From positions 1 through 11,915 of the forward strand of contig PLXC01000139.1 of the NCBI GenBank assembly GCA_003151275.1: a stretch of 11,915 nucleotides of DNA. Reading direction: 5' to 3'. This stretch comes from Candidatus Melainabacteria bacterium. GTDB taxonomy: Bacteria; Cyanobacteriota; Vampirovibrionia; Obscuribacterales; Obscuribacteraceae. The notes under the pieces were generated by a model. It had not been told where the DNA came from. It saw only the letters and a list, made by a program, of their open reading frames with translations, and searched no databases. Shown here piece after piece: positions 6,215 to 11,879 of this stretch. Numbering within the stretch: the stretch's first letter is position 1; each line of letters starts with the position of its first letter. The translations under genes and the position numbers were made by a program.

Positions 6215-7591
6215 ATGTCTCTCGCAATACCATCAGACAATTCGCCAGATCCGCGTCTCCGCAAGTACAAAGCTGGGCAGAGCATCTTGTGCCTCGTTCT
6301 CCAAGCTGAGAAGGATGGTTATACCGCTTACGTAGATGGCTCTGTGCCTGCGTTCCTCCACACGAAGACTGAGTTAAAACCAGGCGATGAAGTATTTGCC
6401 AAGGTCGTCAGCATCAGCAATCGAGTATTGCTCACTGATCGTAATGAACCAACCAATGTCACTTTTTCTGATTCAGACAAGCTTCCCAAAACTAATTTTC
6501 CGAAATTCAGAGAACAGTTTGAGCAATACCTAACACAAACAGAGGCGGATCGCGGTGGATCCGGCCAGCCGCCACGCAAAACAGCGCTAGGTTACTCAGG
6601 TGATGGAGACGGCGACTTAAAGCCGGGACAATCGGTTGTTTGCGAAGTCGTGAGAGGCGAACCGGGTGGTTACGAAGTACTCATTTCAAAAAGAGGGCTT
6701 AAGGCATTCTTGCCAACCCAAGTTCTTTTGAGAACAGGCGAAAAGATACGAGCGCAATTTGTGTCCGTACACGAGGGACGTATCTTCGTGTCAGCCCGTT
6801 TCTCCGGTGACTCCGCGTTGACCAGTTCACCTTCTCATGAAGATGGATCATATCGACATTTCTACATTCCAGACGCATCGGCACCCAGAGCACAAAACGA
6901 TTCTTTGAAATCGAGACGAGCTACTGACCTAATGGTGCCACCGATAAATCATAGATCGGTGAATGAATTCAAAATAGAAGACCACGATCTGGAATGGCTT
7001 ATCACAGATTTGGAAGGACAAATGCTTACCGGTTGTCTGCAAGCAACATGTCAAAGCCGCTTGTCGAGATCGGCAATGTTGCTTTATCGAGGCCGTGCTA
7101 TTGGCTGCATCGCCACTAGCCGATCAACGCCTGATAACCAGCCAACAGAAGTTAGTTTGCAGTCAATGCTTGCCGATCTTGAATGTCTGGACACCGAAGT
7201 ACGGGTTTACGACCTTCCAGAAAATATAGTCTTGCCTATGTCAGCACTGTTCTTGGGTTACCCGGTTCAGCGCAATGATAATTATGATGGTCGAGCCTAC
7301 ACAGACTACATCTGCAATTGGTTTGAAGGCAAAAAGCAGACAGCCTGTTTAGTCATTAGCGGAAAAGCAATAAATCTCGCAGAACGTGGGAAGCTAATAT
7401 TGGCTGAGATCGAATTTCAAAAAGCTTTGTCTGAAGCAGACGTATCGGCGTCTGATCCAAATTTGACAGAATTTATAGCAACGGAATATGCGAAGTTATT
7501 GCGCAAGAAAGGCGACACAACTGGTGCCGAAAAGCTTATCGCCAAGTACAAAGTTCCTGATGTGAAAACTGTCACCAAAATATCAAAATAA
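6215..7591 (+). CDS. Protein with two S1-like domains and a helical C-terminus, 458 aa
   Basis: Two S1-like (OB-fold) repeats are visible at about 18-75 (AGQSILC, FLHTKTELKPGDEVFA, RVLLT) and 136-196 (PGQSVVCEVVRGEPGGYEV, AFLPTQ, GRIFVSARF). They match the S1 pattern of a start strand, a GY/GF-type motif, a G-D/E-x-V/I strand and a closing strand. The linkers are low in complexity and acidic. An unknown domain follows (about 255-385: DLEWLITDLEGQMLTGCL, YRGRAIGCIA); it resembles loosely the small-domain layout of DUF4388-like regulators, but this is unproven. The tail (about 388-447) is TPR-like helix. S1 domains usually bind single-stranded RNA. A paralogous domain occurs in the gene at 7680-8255. 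No Shine-Dalgarno is seen; the ATG follows an A-run. Confidence 0.82.
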   Translation: MSLAIPSDNSPDPRLRKYKAGQSILCLVLQAEKDGYTAYVDGSVPAFLHTKTELKPGDEVFAKVVSISNRVLLTDRNEPTNVTFSDSDKLPKTNFPKFREQFEQYLTQTEADRGGSGQPPRKTALGYSGDGDGDLKPGQSVVCEVVRGEPGGYEVLISKRGLKAFLPTQVLLRTGEKIRAQFVSVHEGRIFVSARFSGDSALTSSPSHEDGSYRHFYIPDASAPRAQNDSLKSRRATDLMVPPINHRSVNEFKIEDHDLEWLITDLEGQMLTGCLQATCQSRLSRSAMLLYRGRAIGCIATSRSTPDNQPTEVSLQSMLADLECLDTEVRVYDLPENIVLPMSALFLGYPVQRNDNYDGRAYTDYICNWFEGKKQTACLVISGKAINLAERGKLILAEIEFQKALSEADVSASDPNLTEFIATEYAKLLRKKGDTTGAEKLIAKYKVPDVKTVTKISK

Positions 7592-7679
7592 ATAGAAGTC
7601 ATCACTGGTGGCAATGATGTTGTCTAGGGCGAGATGATCAGCGTCACTCTAAGAATTTGAATGCAACACGCTTCGGTCT

Positions 7680-8255
7680 TTACTCCGAATCTCCGTTCGC
7701 ATCATATTCGTCACATGGGTCTGGATCAAGTTTGGGCACTTTGGCGGGGATCCCATTAAGTAGTTGGCTTGCTGTGAGAAGCATTCTTCCGCGACTCCTG
7801 CAGTAGCATTGCGCAAACACCTCATCTCCCGGTTTTAATAGCGTCTTGGTTTCCAAGAATCCGTTGGTTGTTTCATTCCAAAGTGTGACGGAGTACCCTC
7901 CCGGTTCATCAGCGATGACCTTGCACACCACAAGCTCTCCGGCTCTGAATCTACGTCCGCCGCCACTGTCAGCTACAGTCATCAGTGTTCTTGCCTCATC
8001 GGCTCGTCTTCGAACGTCCTGGCTACAAAACCATCTTATCGCTTCCGCCACCTCCAGAAAATATCGACTCGGTAGTCTCAGCGGGCAAAGCCTGCGCATG
8101 TACGCGGCAATGGAGCCGAGCGAAAAGCCCGAGGCAGAAGCCCGGGCTGAACTGACCGTTCTACCATTCTCCAATCTTTGCTTAATTCTTGAGCTTGCAC
8201 TACCAGCCATATCAGGTAATGATTCATCTAACCAGTGTCTGAGTATCGTCGTCAT
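7680..8255 (-). CDS. Single S1-like domain protein, 191 aa
   Basis: Residues about 104-162 repeat the S1-like module of the neighbouring 458-aa protein: RAGELVVCKVIADEPGGYSV, then GFLETKTLLKPGDEVFA and RMLLTA. The N-terminal 100 residues are basic and Ser/Ala-rich with helices (KQRLENGRTVSSARASASGF, YFLEVAEAIRWFC); the last 20 are acidic (KLDPDPCDEYDANGDSE). There is no membrane segment, so it is probably a cytoplasmic RNA- or protein-binding factor. It is convergent with the double-S1 gene (88 bases apart) and divergent from the gene at 8254, with which it shares the CATG at its start. Met16 (8210) is an alternative start that would remove that overlap. Confidence 0.72.
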   Translation of the reverse strand: MTTILRHWLDESLPDMAGSASSRIKQRLENGRTVSSARASASGFSLGSIAAYMRRLCPLRLPSRYFLEVAEAIRWFCSQDVRRRADEARTLMTVADSGGGRRFRAGELVVCKVIADEPGGYSVTLWNETTNGFLETKTLLKPGDEVFAQCYCRSRGRMLLTASQLLNGIPAKVPKLDPDPCDEYDANGDSE

Positions 8256-8871
8256 GTTTCAAACAAAGCTAGTCGACGGAGTAAAAAGGTATCTTCTTTG
8301 CAGTCGTAGGGCTGCTCTTGCCTCTGTTGCCTCTGCGGCACTTCTATTTGCGCTCCCGTTTATCGCTTTCGTTCCCTACGCGCAATCGGTATTTTTCCAC
8401 TCTCTTGAGCTCAATCTTTACTGGATTTGCTTCTTTGTGGTTTTAGCTGTAGATGCCCGGAAACGGAACTTCGGTCGTTGTCTTGTTTATGGCGGCACGA
8501 TTGCTGTCCTGTACATTGCGGTCATGATGTGCATGGTGTTCGGTCCTGTATTGGCTGATTACAGTCAGCGCGGACAGTTTGACTCAGCGTCCTGGAAAGC
8601 CGCGGCTTGGAAAACTGCTGTTGGACGGCACAGCCATGCTCGGCTTCGGATGGTAGATGACCTACTGCACCGGTACAACCTGGTTGGCATGTCGCGAGCC
8701 AAAATAGTTGATTTGCTTGGAGAACCAAGTTCTAACGAGTCCAAACAAACATCCTCAGAATATATCTATTACCTTGGACCGGAGCGCGGTTTCATAAGCA
8801 TTGATGATGAATGGCTCGATATCAAATTTCAGGGAGATTTAGTTGTCTCTGCGTTAGATCGCACTGATTAG
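8254..8871 (+). CDS. Three-helix membrane protein with BamE/SmpA-like C-terminal domain, 205 aa
   Basis: Membrane helices are likely at about 19-42, 50-67 and 77-100. The C-terminal domain (about 137-202) has the BamE/SmpA-like pattern: NLVGMSRAKIVDLLGEPS, then YIYYLGPE, then LDIKFQGDLVVSA. In that family an NxxxGMS...LLGxP helix leads into a strand hairpin. BamE itself is an outer-membrane assembly lipoprotein, but this fold is reused widely and no lipobox is present here. The open frame extends back to 7846, but that part is the antisense of the S1-like gene and looks non-coding, so ATG 8254 is chosen. That start overlaps the minus-strand start in a shared CATG. No ribosome site is evident; a later non-ATG start is possible. 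Confidence 0.75.
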   Translation: MFQTKLVDGVKRYLLCSRRAALASVASAALLFALPFIAFVPYAQSVFFHSLELNLYWICFFVVLAVDARKRNFGRCLVYGGTIAVLYIAVMMCMVFGPVLADYSQRGQFDSASWKAAAWKTAVGRHSHARLRMVDDLLHRYNLVGMSRAKIVDLLGEPSSNESKQTSSEYIYYLGPERGFISIDDEWLDIKFQGDLVVSALDRTD

Positions 8872-8908
8872 GCGAGCGTCCTATACTTCTGGCTGTGAGC
8901 TCCGATCC

Positions 8909-9556
8909 TCAGTACCGCACTTTGGTCATCCCTTCGCTAGGTACAAATTTCAATCTGTTTGAGCCAAAATCGCCCTCGTTTAGTCCAAAATCGCCTTCAC
9001 CATAACCGCTCTCTGCGCCAGACTTATAGCTTTTTATAAACTGGGCTCGCACGAATTCATTCTCTGTCAAACTCTGTTTCATTGCTTGCTCTTTCTCAAA
9101 TTCTCGCTTTGCCTCGGACGTTTTGCCAGCCGCCTTGTACGCGGTGCCTAAATACCAATGCACGGCAGGTACTTTGTCGTAAATCTTGATCGCTGCCAAA
9201 TAATCAGCGATGGCTCCATTCAGGTCATTGCTAGCGTGTTTATGAACCGCAGAGCGAAATAGTTTTTCTGCCGTATATTTGCTACTGCTGCTGAGATGTT
9301 GACTATCGCCGTAGATGATCGACATTGAATTTACTCTGTCTTTTGCAGCCTGCTTTTTCGCTCGAAAATCGGCGGCGTTTGGCCAATTAACAGGGACTTC
9401 GACTGGTGCTATTGGCGGCAGATAGGGCGAGTTCAGTCGACCTCTACGAGGGCTTGGAGGATTTTGTTGGTTCTCTGCGGTAGCTACGGTGTGAGTGGAA
9501 CTGAGCACCAGCAGTAAGGTCAAATACAATTGTAGTTCGGCGGTTGGGTGTCTCAT
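8909..9556 (-). CDS. Secreted TPR protein, 215 aa
   Basis: Residues 1-27 are a likely signal peptide (LYLTLLLVLSS core, cleavage near ATA-EN). A Pro-rich linker (30-60) and a basic helix (63-78) follow. Two TPR units lie at about 97-130 (AEKLFRSAVHKHASNDLNGA, DYLAAIKIY) and 131-164 (VHWYLGTAYKAAGKTSEAKR). The tail carries a duplicated EGDFG motif (187-198) encoded by a 21-bp tandem repeat at 8957-8998. TPRs mediate protein-protein contacts, here probably outside the inner membrane. It is the last gene of a minus-strand cluster, 15 bases after the 174-aa gene, and likely co-transcribed with it. Its stop faces the BamE-like gene 37 bases away. Confidence 0.82.
   Translation of the reverse strand: MRHPTAELQLYLTLLLVLSSTHTVATAENQQNPPSPRRGRLNSPYLPPIAPVEVPVNWPNAADFRAKKQAAKDRVNSMSIIYGDSQHLSSSSKYTAEKLFRSAVHKHASNDLNGAIADYLAAIKIYDKVPAVHWYLGTAYKAAGKTSEAKREFEKEQAMKQSLTENEFVRAQFIKSYKSGAESGYGEGDFGLNEGDFGSNRLKFVPSEGMTKVRY
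8957..8998. repeat. 21-bp tandem duplication in the TPR gene
   Basis: Bases 8957-8977 and 8978-8998 match at 17 of 21 positions and encode the repeated EGDFG motif near the protein's C-terminus. Confidence 0.8.
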
Positions 9557-9571
9557 AAGGTTCTCTATGTT

Positions 9572-10096
9572 TCAATCCAGCTCGGAATATCCCTTGGCGG
9601 CTGAGTCTGCAAACCTTTGCCACAGTAAACTTGTGTTGAAGTGACACGCATGGCCCAACATAAAGGGTGGCAGAAAGGCGTCTAACTCACCCACTCGTTT
9701 CAATTTAGCCCATAACCAGCCTCGTGCTGTAATAGCAGCCCAGAAAAACTCATGTTGATGAAAAGGTTGAAGGTATGCCCCTGGACGTACTGTCGAGAGC
9801 CCATTTCTTTCAATGCATTGCATGCCGTCAACGGCCGTTGGGATGTTTCTAAAATTAGCAGTCACGTTGTATCGGAGATAGGGAGCAGCACGAGCTTCAA
9901 CGATTAATCGGCTTTCTCGGAAGTCTGGAATATAGCCGTCACCAAATTTCTTTTTAGCTGCATCCTTATCGTTATCCGTCTGCACCAAAACCAATTCGTC
10001 ACAAGCATAATCCGTAGCGATGACTGGAGACTGAGCAAAAAGGGTGGCGATTATGAGTGACGCCGACAAAGAAGCTGCTAGTGCCTTATTTCTCAT
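9572..10096 (-). CDS. Putative secreted protein of unknown function, 174 aa
   Basis: Residues 1-28 form a clear signal peptide (KALAASLSASLIIATLFA, then QSPVIAT). The mature part (about 146 residues) has three cysteines (32, 94, 151), a mixed alpha/beta character and an aromatic stretch (FFWAAITARGWLWAK, about 117-131). No family is recognised. The ATG overlaps the TGA of the upstream 80-aa gene (ATGA, 10093-10096), which implies translational coupling. The signal-peptide TPR gene follows 15 bases downstream, so the two exported proteins may work together in the envelope or periplasm. Confidence 0.72.
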   Translation of the reverse strand: MRNKALAASLSASLIIATLFAQSPVIATDYACDELVLVQTDNDKDAAKKKFGDGYIPDFRESRLIVEARAAPYLRYNVTANFRNIPTAVDGMQCIERNGLSTVRPGAYLQPFHQHEFFWAAITARGWLWAKLKRVGELDAFLPPFMLGHACHFNTSLLWQRFADSAAKGYSELD

Positions 10097-10335
10097 TCAA
10101 GTTCAAACTCTTGAAGTTGTGCGAGTGCGTTTTCGGACTCTTTTTTACGGTCCAGAGCTTGTTGTTCCAAATCGCCATTTCCCATTTGTCGAGCCATTGC
10201 AGCCCTGTTATTCCAAGTCTCAATTTGTTTCTTTATTTTCTGCAGTTTGGAGTCTTCTGGAATCGGCATTATTGTGTCCGAGTGTCTGATACCTTGTTTC
10301 CTTCCGTTCATTGCGAAATTGGCACCGAGCGCCAC
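10093..10335 (-). CDS. Small PspA-like helical protein, 80 aa
   Basis: Residues about 28-80 are predicted almost wholly helical. The segment IETWNNRAAMARQMGNGDLE then QQALDRKKESENALAQLQ resembles the PspA/IM30 helix pattern (WxxRAxxAxxxGxxDLAxxALxRK). PspA-family proteins are about 220 aa, so this would be a mini-version or an unrelated coiled coil. The start drawn is GTG with GGAG 11 bases upstream; ATG at 10311 or 10269 are alternatives, and the latter gives just the helical core. The stop overlaps the start of the secreted 174-aa gene, so it is coupled to that gene. Confidence 0.6.
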   Translation of the reverse strand: MALGANFAMNGRKQGIRHSDTIMPIPEDSKLQKIKKQIETWNNRAAMARQMGNGDLEQQALDRKKESENALAQLQEFELE

Positions 10336-10374
10336 TTTCAGAATTCACTCCATGAATTACCGACTATTGGTGGA

Positions 10375-10388
10375 CACCGCAGGCGGTG
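10375..10388. other. Short hairpin between the 51-aa and 80-aa genes
   Basis: CACCGC (10375-10380) and GCGGTG (10383-10388) form a tight inverted repeat in the 69-base gap. It may stabilise or attenuate the minus-strand message; there is no T-run. Confidence 0.25.
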
Positions 10389-10404
10389 ATTTCACCTCAG
10401 TCAA

Positions 10405-10560
10405 CTACAGCTGATGGCTTGATGGCTCCCAATTTGTCTTGTCATTGAACATATGCCAAATATGAGCACCTGTATAGCCACACCAAATGGTTACTACTAG
10501 CCCTATCAAAATCCACCATCGCAGCCCAGCAAAATCTAGCAATGTTCGCGGTTTCTTCAT
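10405..10560 (-). CDS. Small single-pass membrane protein, 51 aa
   Basis: From ATG 10560 the product starts MKKPRTLLDF, has one strong membrane helix (about 14-36: LRWWILIGLVVTIWCGYTGA) and a short polar tail ending SSHQL. The frame is open up to 10683, but the extra 41 residues run through the palindrome cluster and look non-coding. GGAG lies two bases before the chosen ATG, close but usable. It is the first gene of the minus-strand cluster and lies directly downstream of the TGTCGACA sites. Function is unknown; small one-helix proteins often modulate larger membrane complexes. Confidence 0.5.
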   Translation of the reverse strand: MKKPRTLLDFAGLRWWILIGLVVTIWCGYTGAHIWHMFNDKTNWEPSSHQL

Positions 10561-10622
10561 AGCTCCAGTGTGACATAAGCAGGAGTTTCGGGAAGCTTGG
10601 TTAAGCTCGCCGTTAATCGAAG

Positions 10623-10740
10623 CTGTCGACAGGGCAGGCAAGTTTTGTGCGCTCGTGACCATATAGCTGTCGACACGGAGCAATCACTGTCGACAGCAAG
10701 TGTGCTAACGAGATACCTGTCGGTGTTGGTCTGTCGACAA
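10623..10740. promoter_or_regulatory. Cluster of TGTCGACA palindromes (candidate operator array)
   Basis: Perfect copies of the 8-bp palindrome TGTCGACA lie at 10624-10631, 10668-10675, 10688-10695 and 10732-10739, with a degenerate TGTCGGTG at 10718-10725. Two copies extend to CTGTCGACAG. Copies 1-2 and copies 3-5 are each exactly 44 bp apart. The array lies between the minus-strand gene cluster and a plus-strand short ORF, so it may control one or both. No DNA-binding regulator is recognised in the island. Confidence 0.7.
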
Positions 10741-10763
10741 CCAGCCTGCGTTAGAACGAGATA
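10707..10763 (+). repeat. AACGAGATA direct repeat pair beside the palindromes
   Basis: AACGAGATA occurs at 10707-10715 and 10755-10763. It follows TGTCGACA copies by 11 and 15 bases, so palindrome plus 9-mer may form one composite binding module. Confidence 0.5.
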
Positions 10764-10811
10764 AGCGTGCCGTGTCCAACGCCAAATTCTTTTCTATCAA
10801 AAGAAAATTGA

Positions 10812-10946
10812 ATGTCCACGTATTCTTTGGCTCCGAATGGCAGCGGTCTGAACGGCGCGGCGCATTCTATGTGGGAGCGTTTAGCAACGCTCCCTGAGAA
10901 GTCGAAAAGGAGGGTGATCATCACCCTCCTTTCTCGTCGCTTTTGA
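10812..10946 (+). CDS. Candidate short ORF, 44 aa, over two hairpins
   Basis: ATG 10812 to TGA 10944-10946 encodes a basic peptide beginning MSTYSLAPNGSGLNG and ending ITLLSRRF, with a central MWERLATLPEKSKRR helix. Composition looks natural, but 44 open codons can occur by chance and no Shine-Dalgarno is present, only purine-rich AAAAGAAAA. The second half lies over two perfect hairpins (10873-10894 and 10906-10932), so the region may instead be an RNA gene or a terminator. It reads away from the TGTCGACA array. Confidence 0.3.
   Translation: MSTYSLAPNGSGLNGAAHSMWERLATLPEKSKRRVIITLLSRRF
10873..10894. other. Perfect 9-bp hairpin
   Basis: GGGAGCGTT (10873-10881) pairs with AACGCTCCC (10886-10894) across the tetraloop TAGC. 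It lies 11 bases before a second, longer perfect hairpin. No T-run follows. Confidence 0.6.
10906..10932. terminator. 27-bp near-perfect palindrome, possible bidirectional terminator
   Basis: AAAGGAGGGTGAT (10906-10918) and ATCACCCTCCTTT (10920-10932) are exact complements around one central C. A/T ends give TTTT on the minus strand and TTT on the plus strand, as in bidirectional intrinsic terminators, though the U-tracts are short. On the minus strand it could end the membrane protein transcript from 11063-11482. The right arm plus TCT resembles the 16S rRNA 3' tail. Confidence 0.5.
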
Positions 10947-11062
10947 TTGACAGCGCTAACTTAAGATTTCAAGTTTCGACTGACGTTCTTCCTTTTAACA
11001 ATCTCTTGTAGTGATCCACGAGCATAAGCTCATGTGAGCTATGCCTTCGCGCAACCTGAACA

Positions 11063-11482
11063 CTATGTTGAATTCCCAGGTGGAAGGTCCAAGCGTATCT
11101 TCGTAAAAATAAGAAGGGCAACCGCGCCAGACACAACTAGATTCGGCAACACAAACAATGCGGTTAGCTCCCCCATCCCTGGATTGCTGTTGGGCGAGCG
11201 CAAGATCATCTGACTTGCGATGCAGGAAACCAAACCGGCACCAAACAACGCCAGCATCCACATAACTATTCGTTCGAATATAGCTATAAAATTCAGCTTT
11301 TTGTCCAGAACTCTATTTTTTCCTTTGGGGAGAACAATCAATCTTGTCCACATGACCAGTCTGACATAATCGACGTCAGAGATGAATGGGCAATATGCTC
11401 GCATAGATGCCAGCCGACGAGGGATTTGAACCTTGACGCAACCAGTGTCGGCTGTCAATGACGATTTCGCCATCTGTCCCAC
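11063..11482 (-). CDS. Two-helix membrane protein, up to 139 aa
   Basis: Membrane helices are likely at about 70-92 (IVMWMLALFGAGLVSCIASQ) and 106-127 (ELTALFVLPNLVVSGAVALL). A basic juxtamembrane segment (45-62) and a short C-terminal tail ending PPGNST flank them. No family is recognised. Start is uncertain: GTG 11482 gives 139 aa, ATG 11473 gives 136 aa with GGGA just upstream, ATG 11404 gives 113 aa, and ATG 11353 is also possible. The first 26 codons cover a tRNA-like sequence (11413-11453), which argues for a later start. It is alone on the minus strand near the right end of the island. Confidence 0.6.
   Translation of the reverse strand: MGQMAKSSLTADTGCVKVQIPRRLASMRAYCPFISDVDYVRLVMWTRLIVLPKGKNRVLDKKLNFIAIFERIVMWMLALFGAGLVSCIASQMILRSPNSNPGMGELTALFVLPNLVVSGAVALLIFTKIRLDLPPGNST
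11412..11453 (-). other. tRNA-like relic: acceptor-type stem plus T-loop
   Basis: On the minus strand AGCCGAC and GTCGGCT form a perfect 7-bp acceptor-like stem enclosing a T-arm-like GGTTCAAATCCC. The D and anticodon arms are missing and the T-stem has mismatches, so it cannot be a working tRNA. It may be a deleted tRNA remnant or chance resemblance. Confidence 0.3.
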
Positions 11483-11789
11483 ATCCTATTCGAGCGCTGG
11501 TTGATTGGTAGATAAAATCGATTTATTTCGAGGACAATCATTCTTTAATCTAGACTCTCGGGAAGACTCGAACTCCGAGCTGCACTTTCGAGCGTCACCA
11601 CATCCGGTGCCACGCTATTGTTGACTTCAATTTGATTTAAATTCTCTATTGTTTCGCACTGTATATGGTGCTTATTGAACTGCCGGTTGAATTAAAGGGA
11701 GCGGCTTGGCTGCAAACTTTCGTCCAGCTTTACAATTGCAGAAGGACCAGAAGGTTGGAAAGTTAGACCCACCATGAGGTTCCGGCAAC

Positions 11790-11807
11790 GTAGCCAAAAC
11801 GTAGCAA
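11790..11807 (+). repeat. Arm-type repeat copy 3, right end
   Basis: gtagccaaaacgtagcaa, identical to the two left-end copies and in the same orientation, 72 bases before the right tRNA repeat. It is flanked by caac and cgtaac, so the gtagcaac half-unit also recurs here. Confidence 0.75.
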
Positions 11808-11835
11808 CGTAACAAAATAGCTACCCCAAAAAGAA

Positions 11836-11862
11836 AGTGGCTTAATTCTGCATTAAGCCACT
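11836..11862 (-). terminator. Element-borne terminator for the restored tRNA
   Basis: AGTGGCTTAAT (11836-11846) pairs perfectly with ATTAAGCCACT (11852-11862) around loop tctgc. Reading the minus strand, the stem is followed by TTCTTTTT. It lies 17 bases beyond the tRNA CCA end, mirroring the ancestral terminator at 2485-2513 but with unrelated sequence. Confidence 0.8.
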
Positions 11863-11879
11863 CAGCCTTGTTTTTAAGA

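Larger units (their letters stand above)
11483..11879. other. Right-end non-coding region of the island
   Basis: No supported gene lies in these 397 bases; a 33-codon frame at 11665-11766 has no ribosome site. It contains a T-arm-like hairpin (11557-11579), a bulged stem GCGT..CACC/GGTG..ACGC on the minus strand (11592-11615), the third 18-bp arm repeat and the element-borne terminator. Confidence 0.55.

Noticed and set aside
7846..8253. Upstream 136-codon extension of the membrane/BamE-like gene
   Set aside because: It is antisense to the S1-like domain gene, lacks domain character, and is Ser/Ala/Pro-rich like a shadow frame; the membrane protein is coherent from 8254.
10624..10739. Palindrome cluster as a replication origin with iterons
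   Set aside because: The sites are palindromes rather than directional iterons, spacing is uneven, and no initiator gene or AT-rich unwinding region accompanies them.
11665..11766. 33-codon plus-strand frame near the right end
   Set aside because: Too short, no ribosome site, and located in the presumed attachment region.
2558..11780. 10-mer accatgaggt at 11771-11780 as an inverted copy of the tRNA core (2558-2567)
   Set aside because: Ten bases in the opposite orientation is within chance for a 12-kb window, and its position does not match either crossover.
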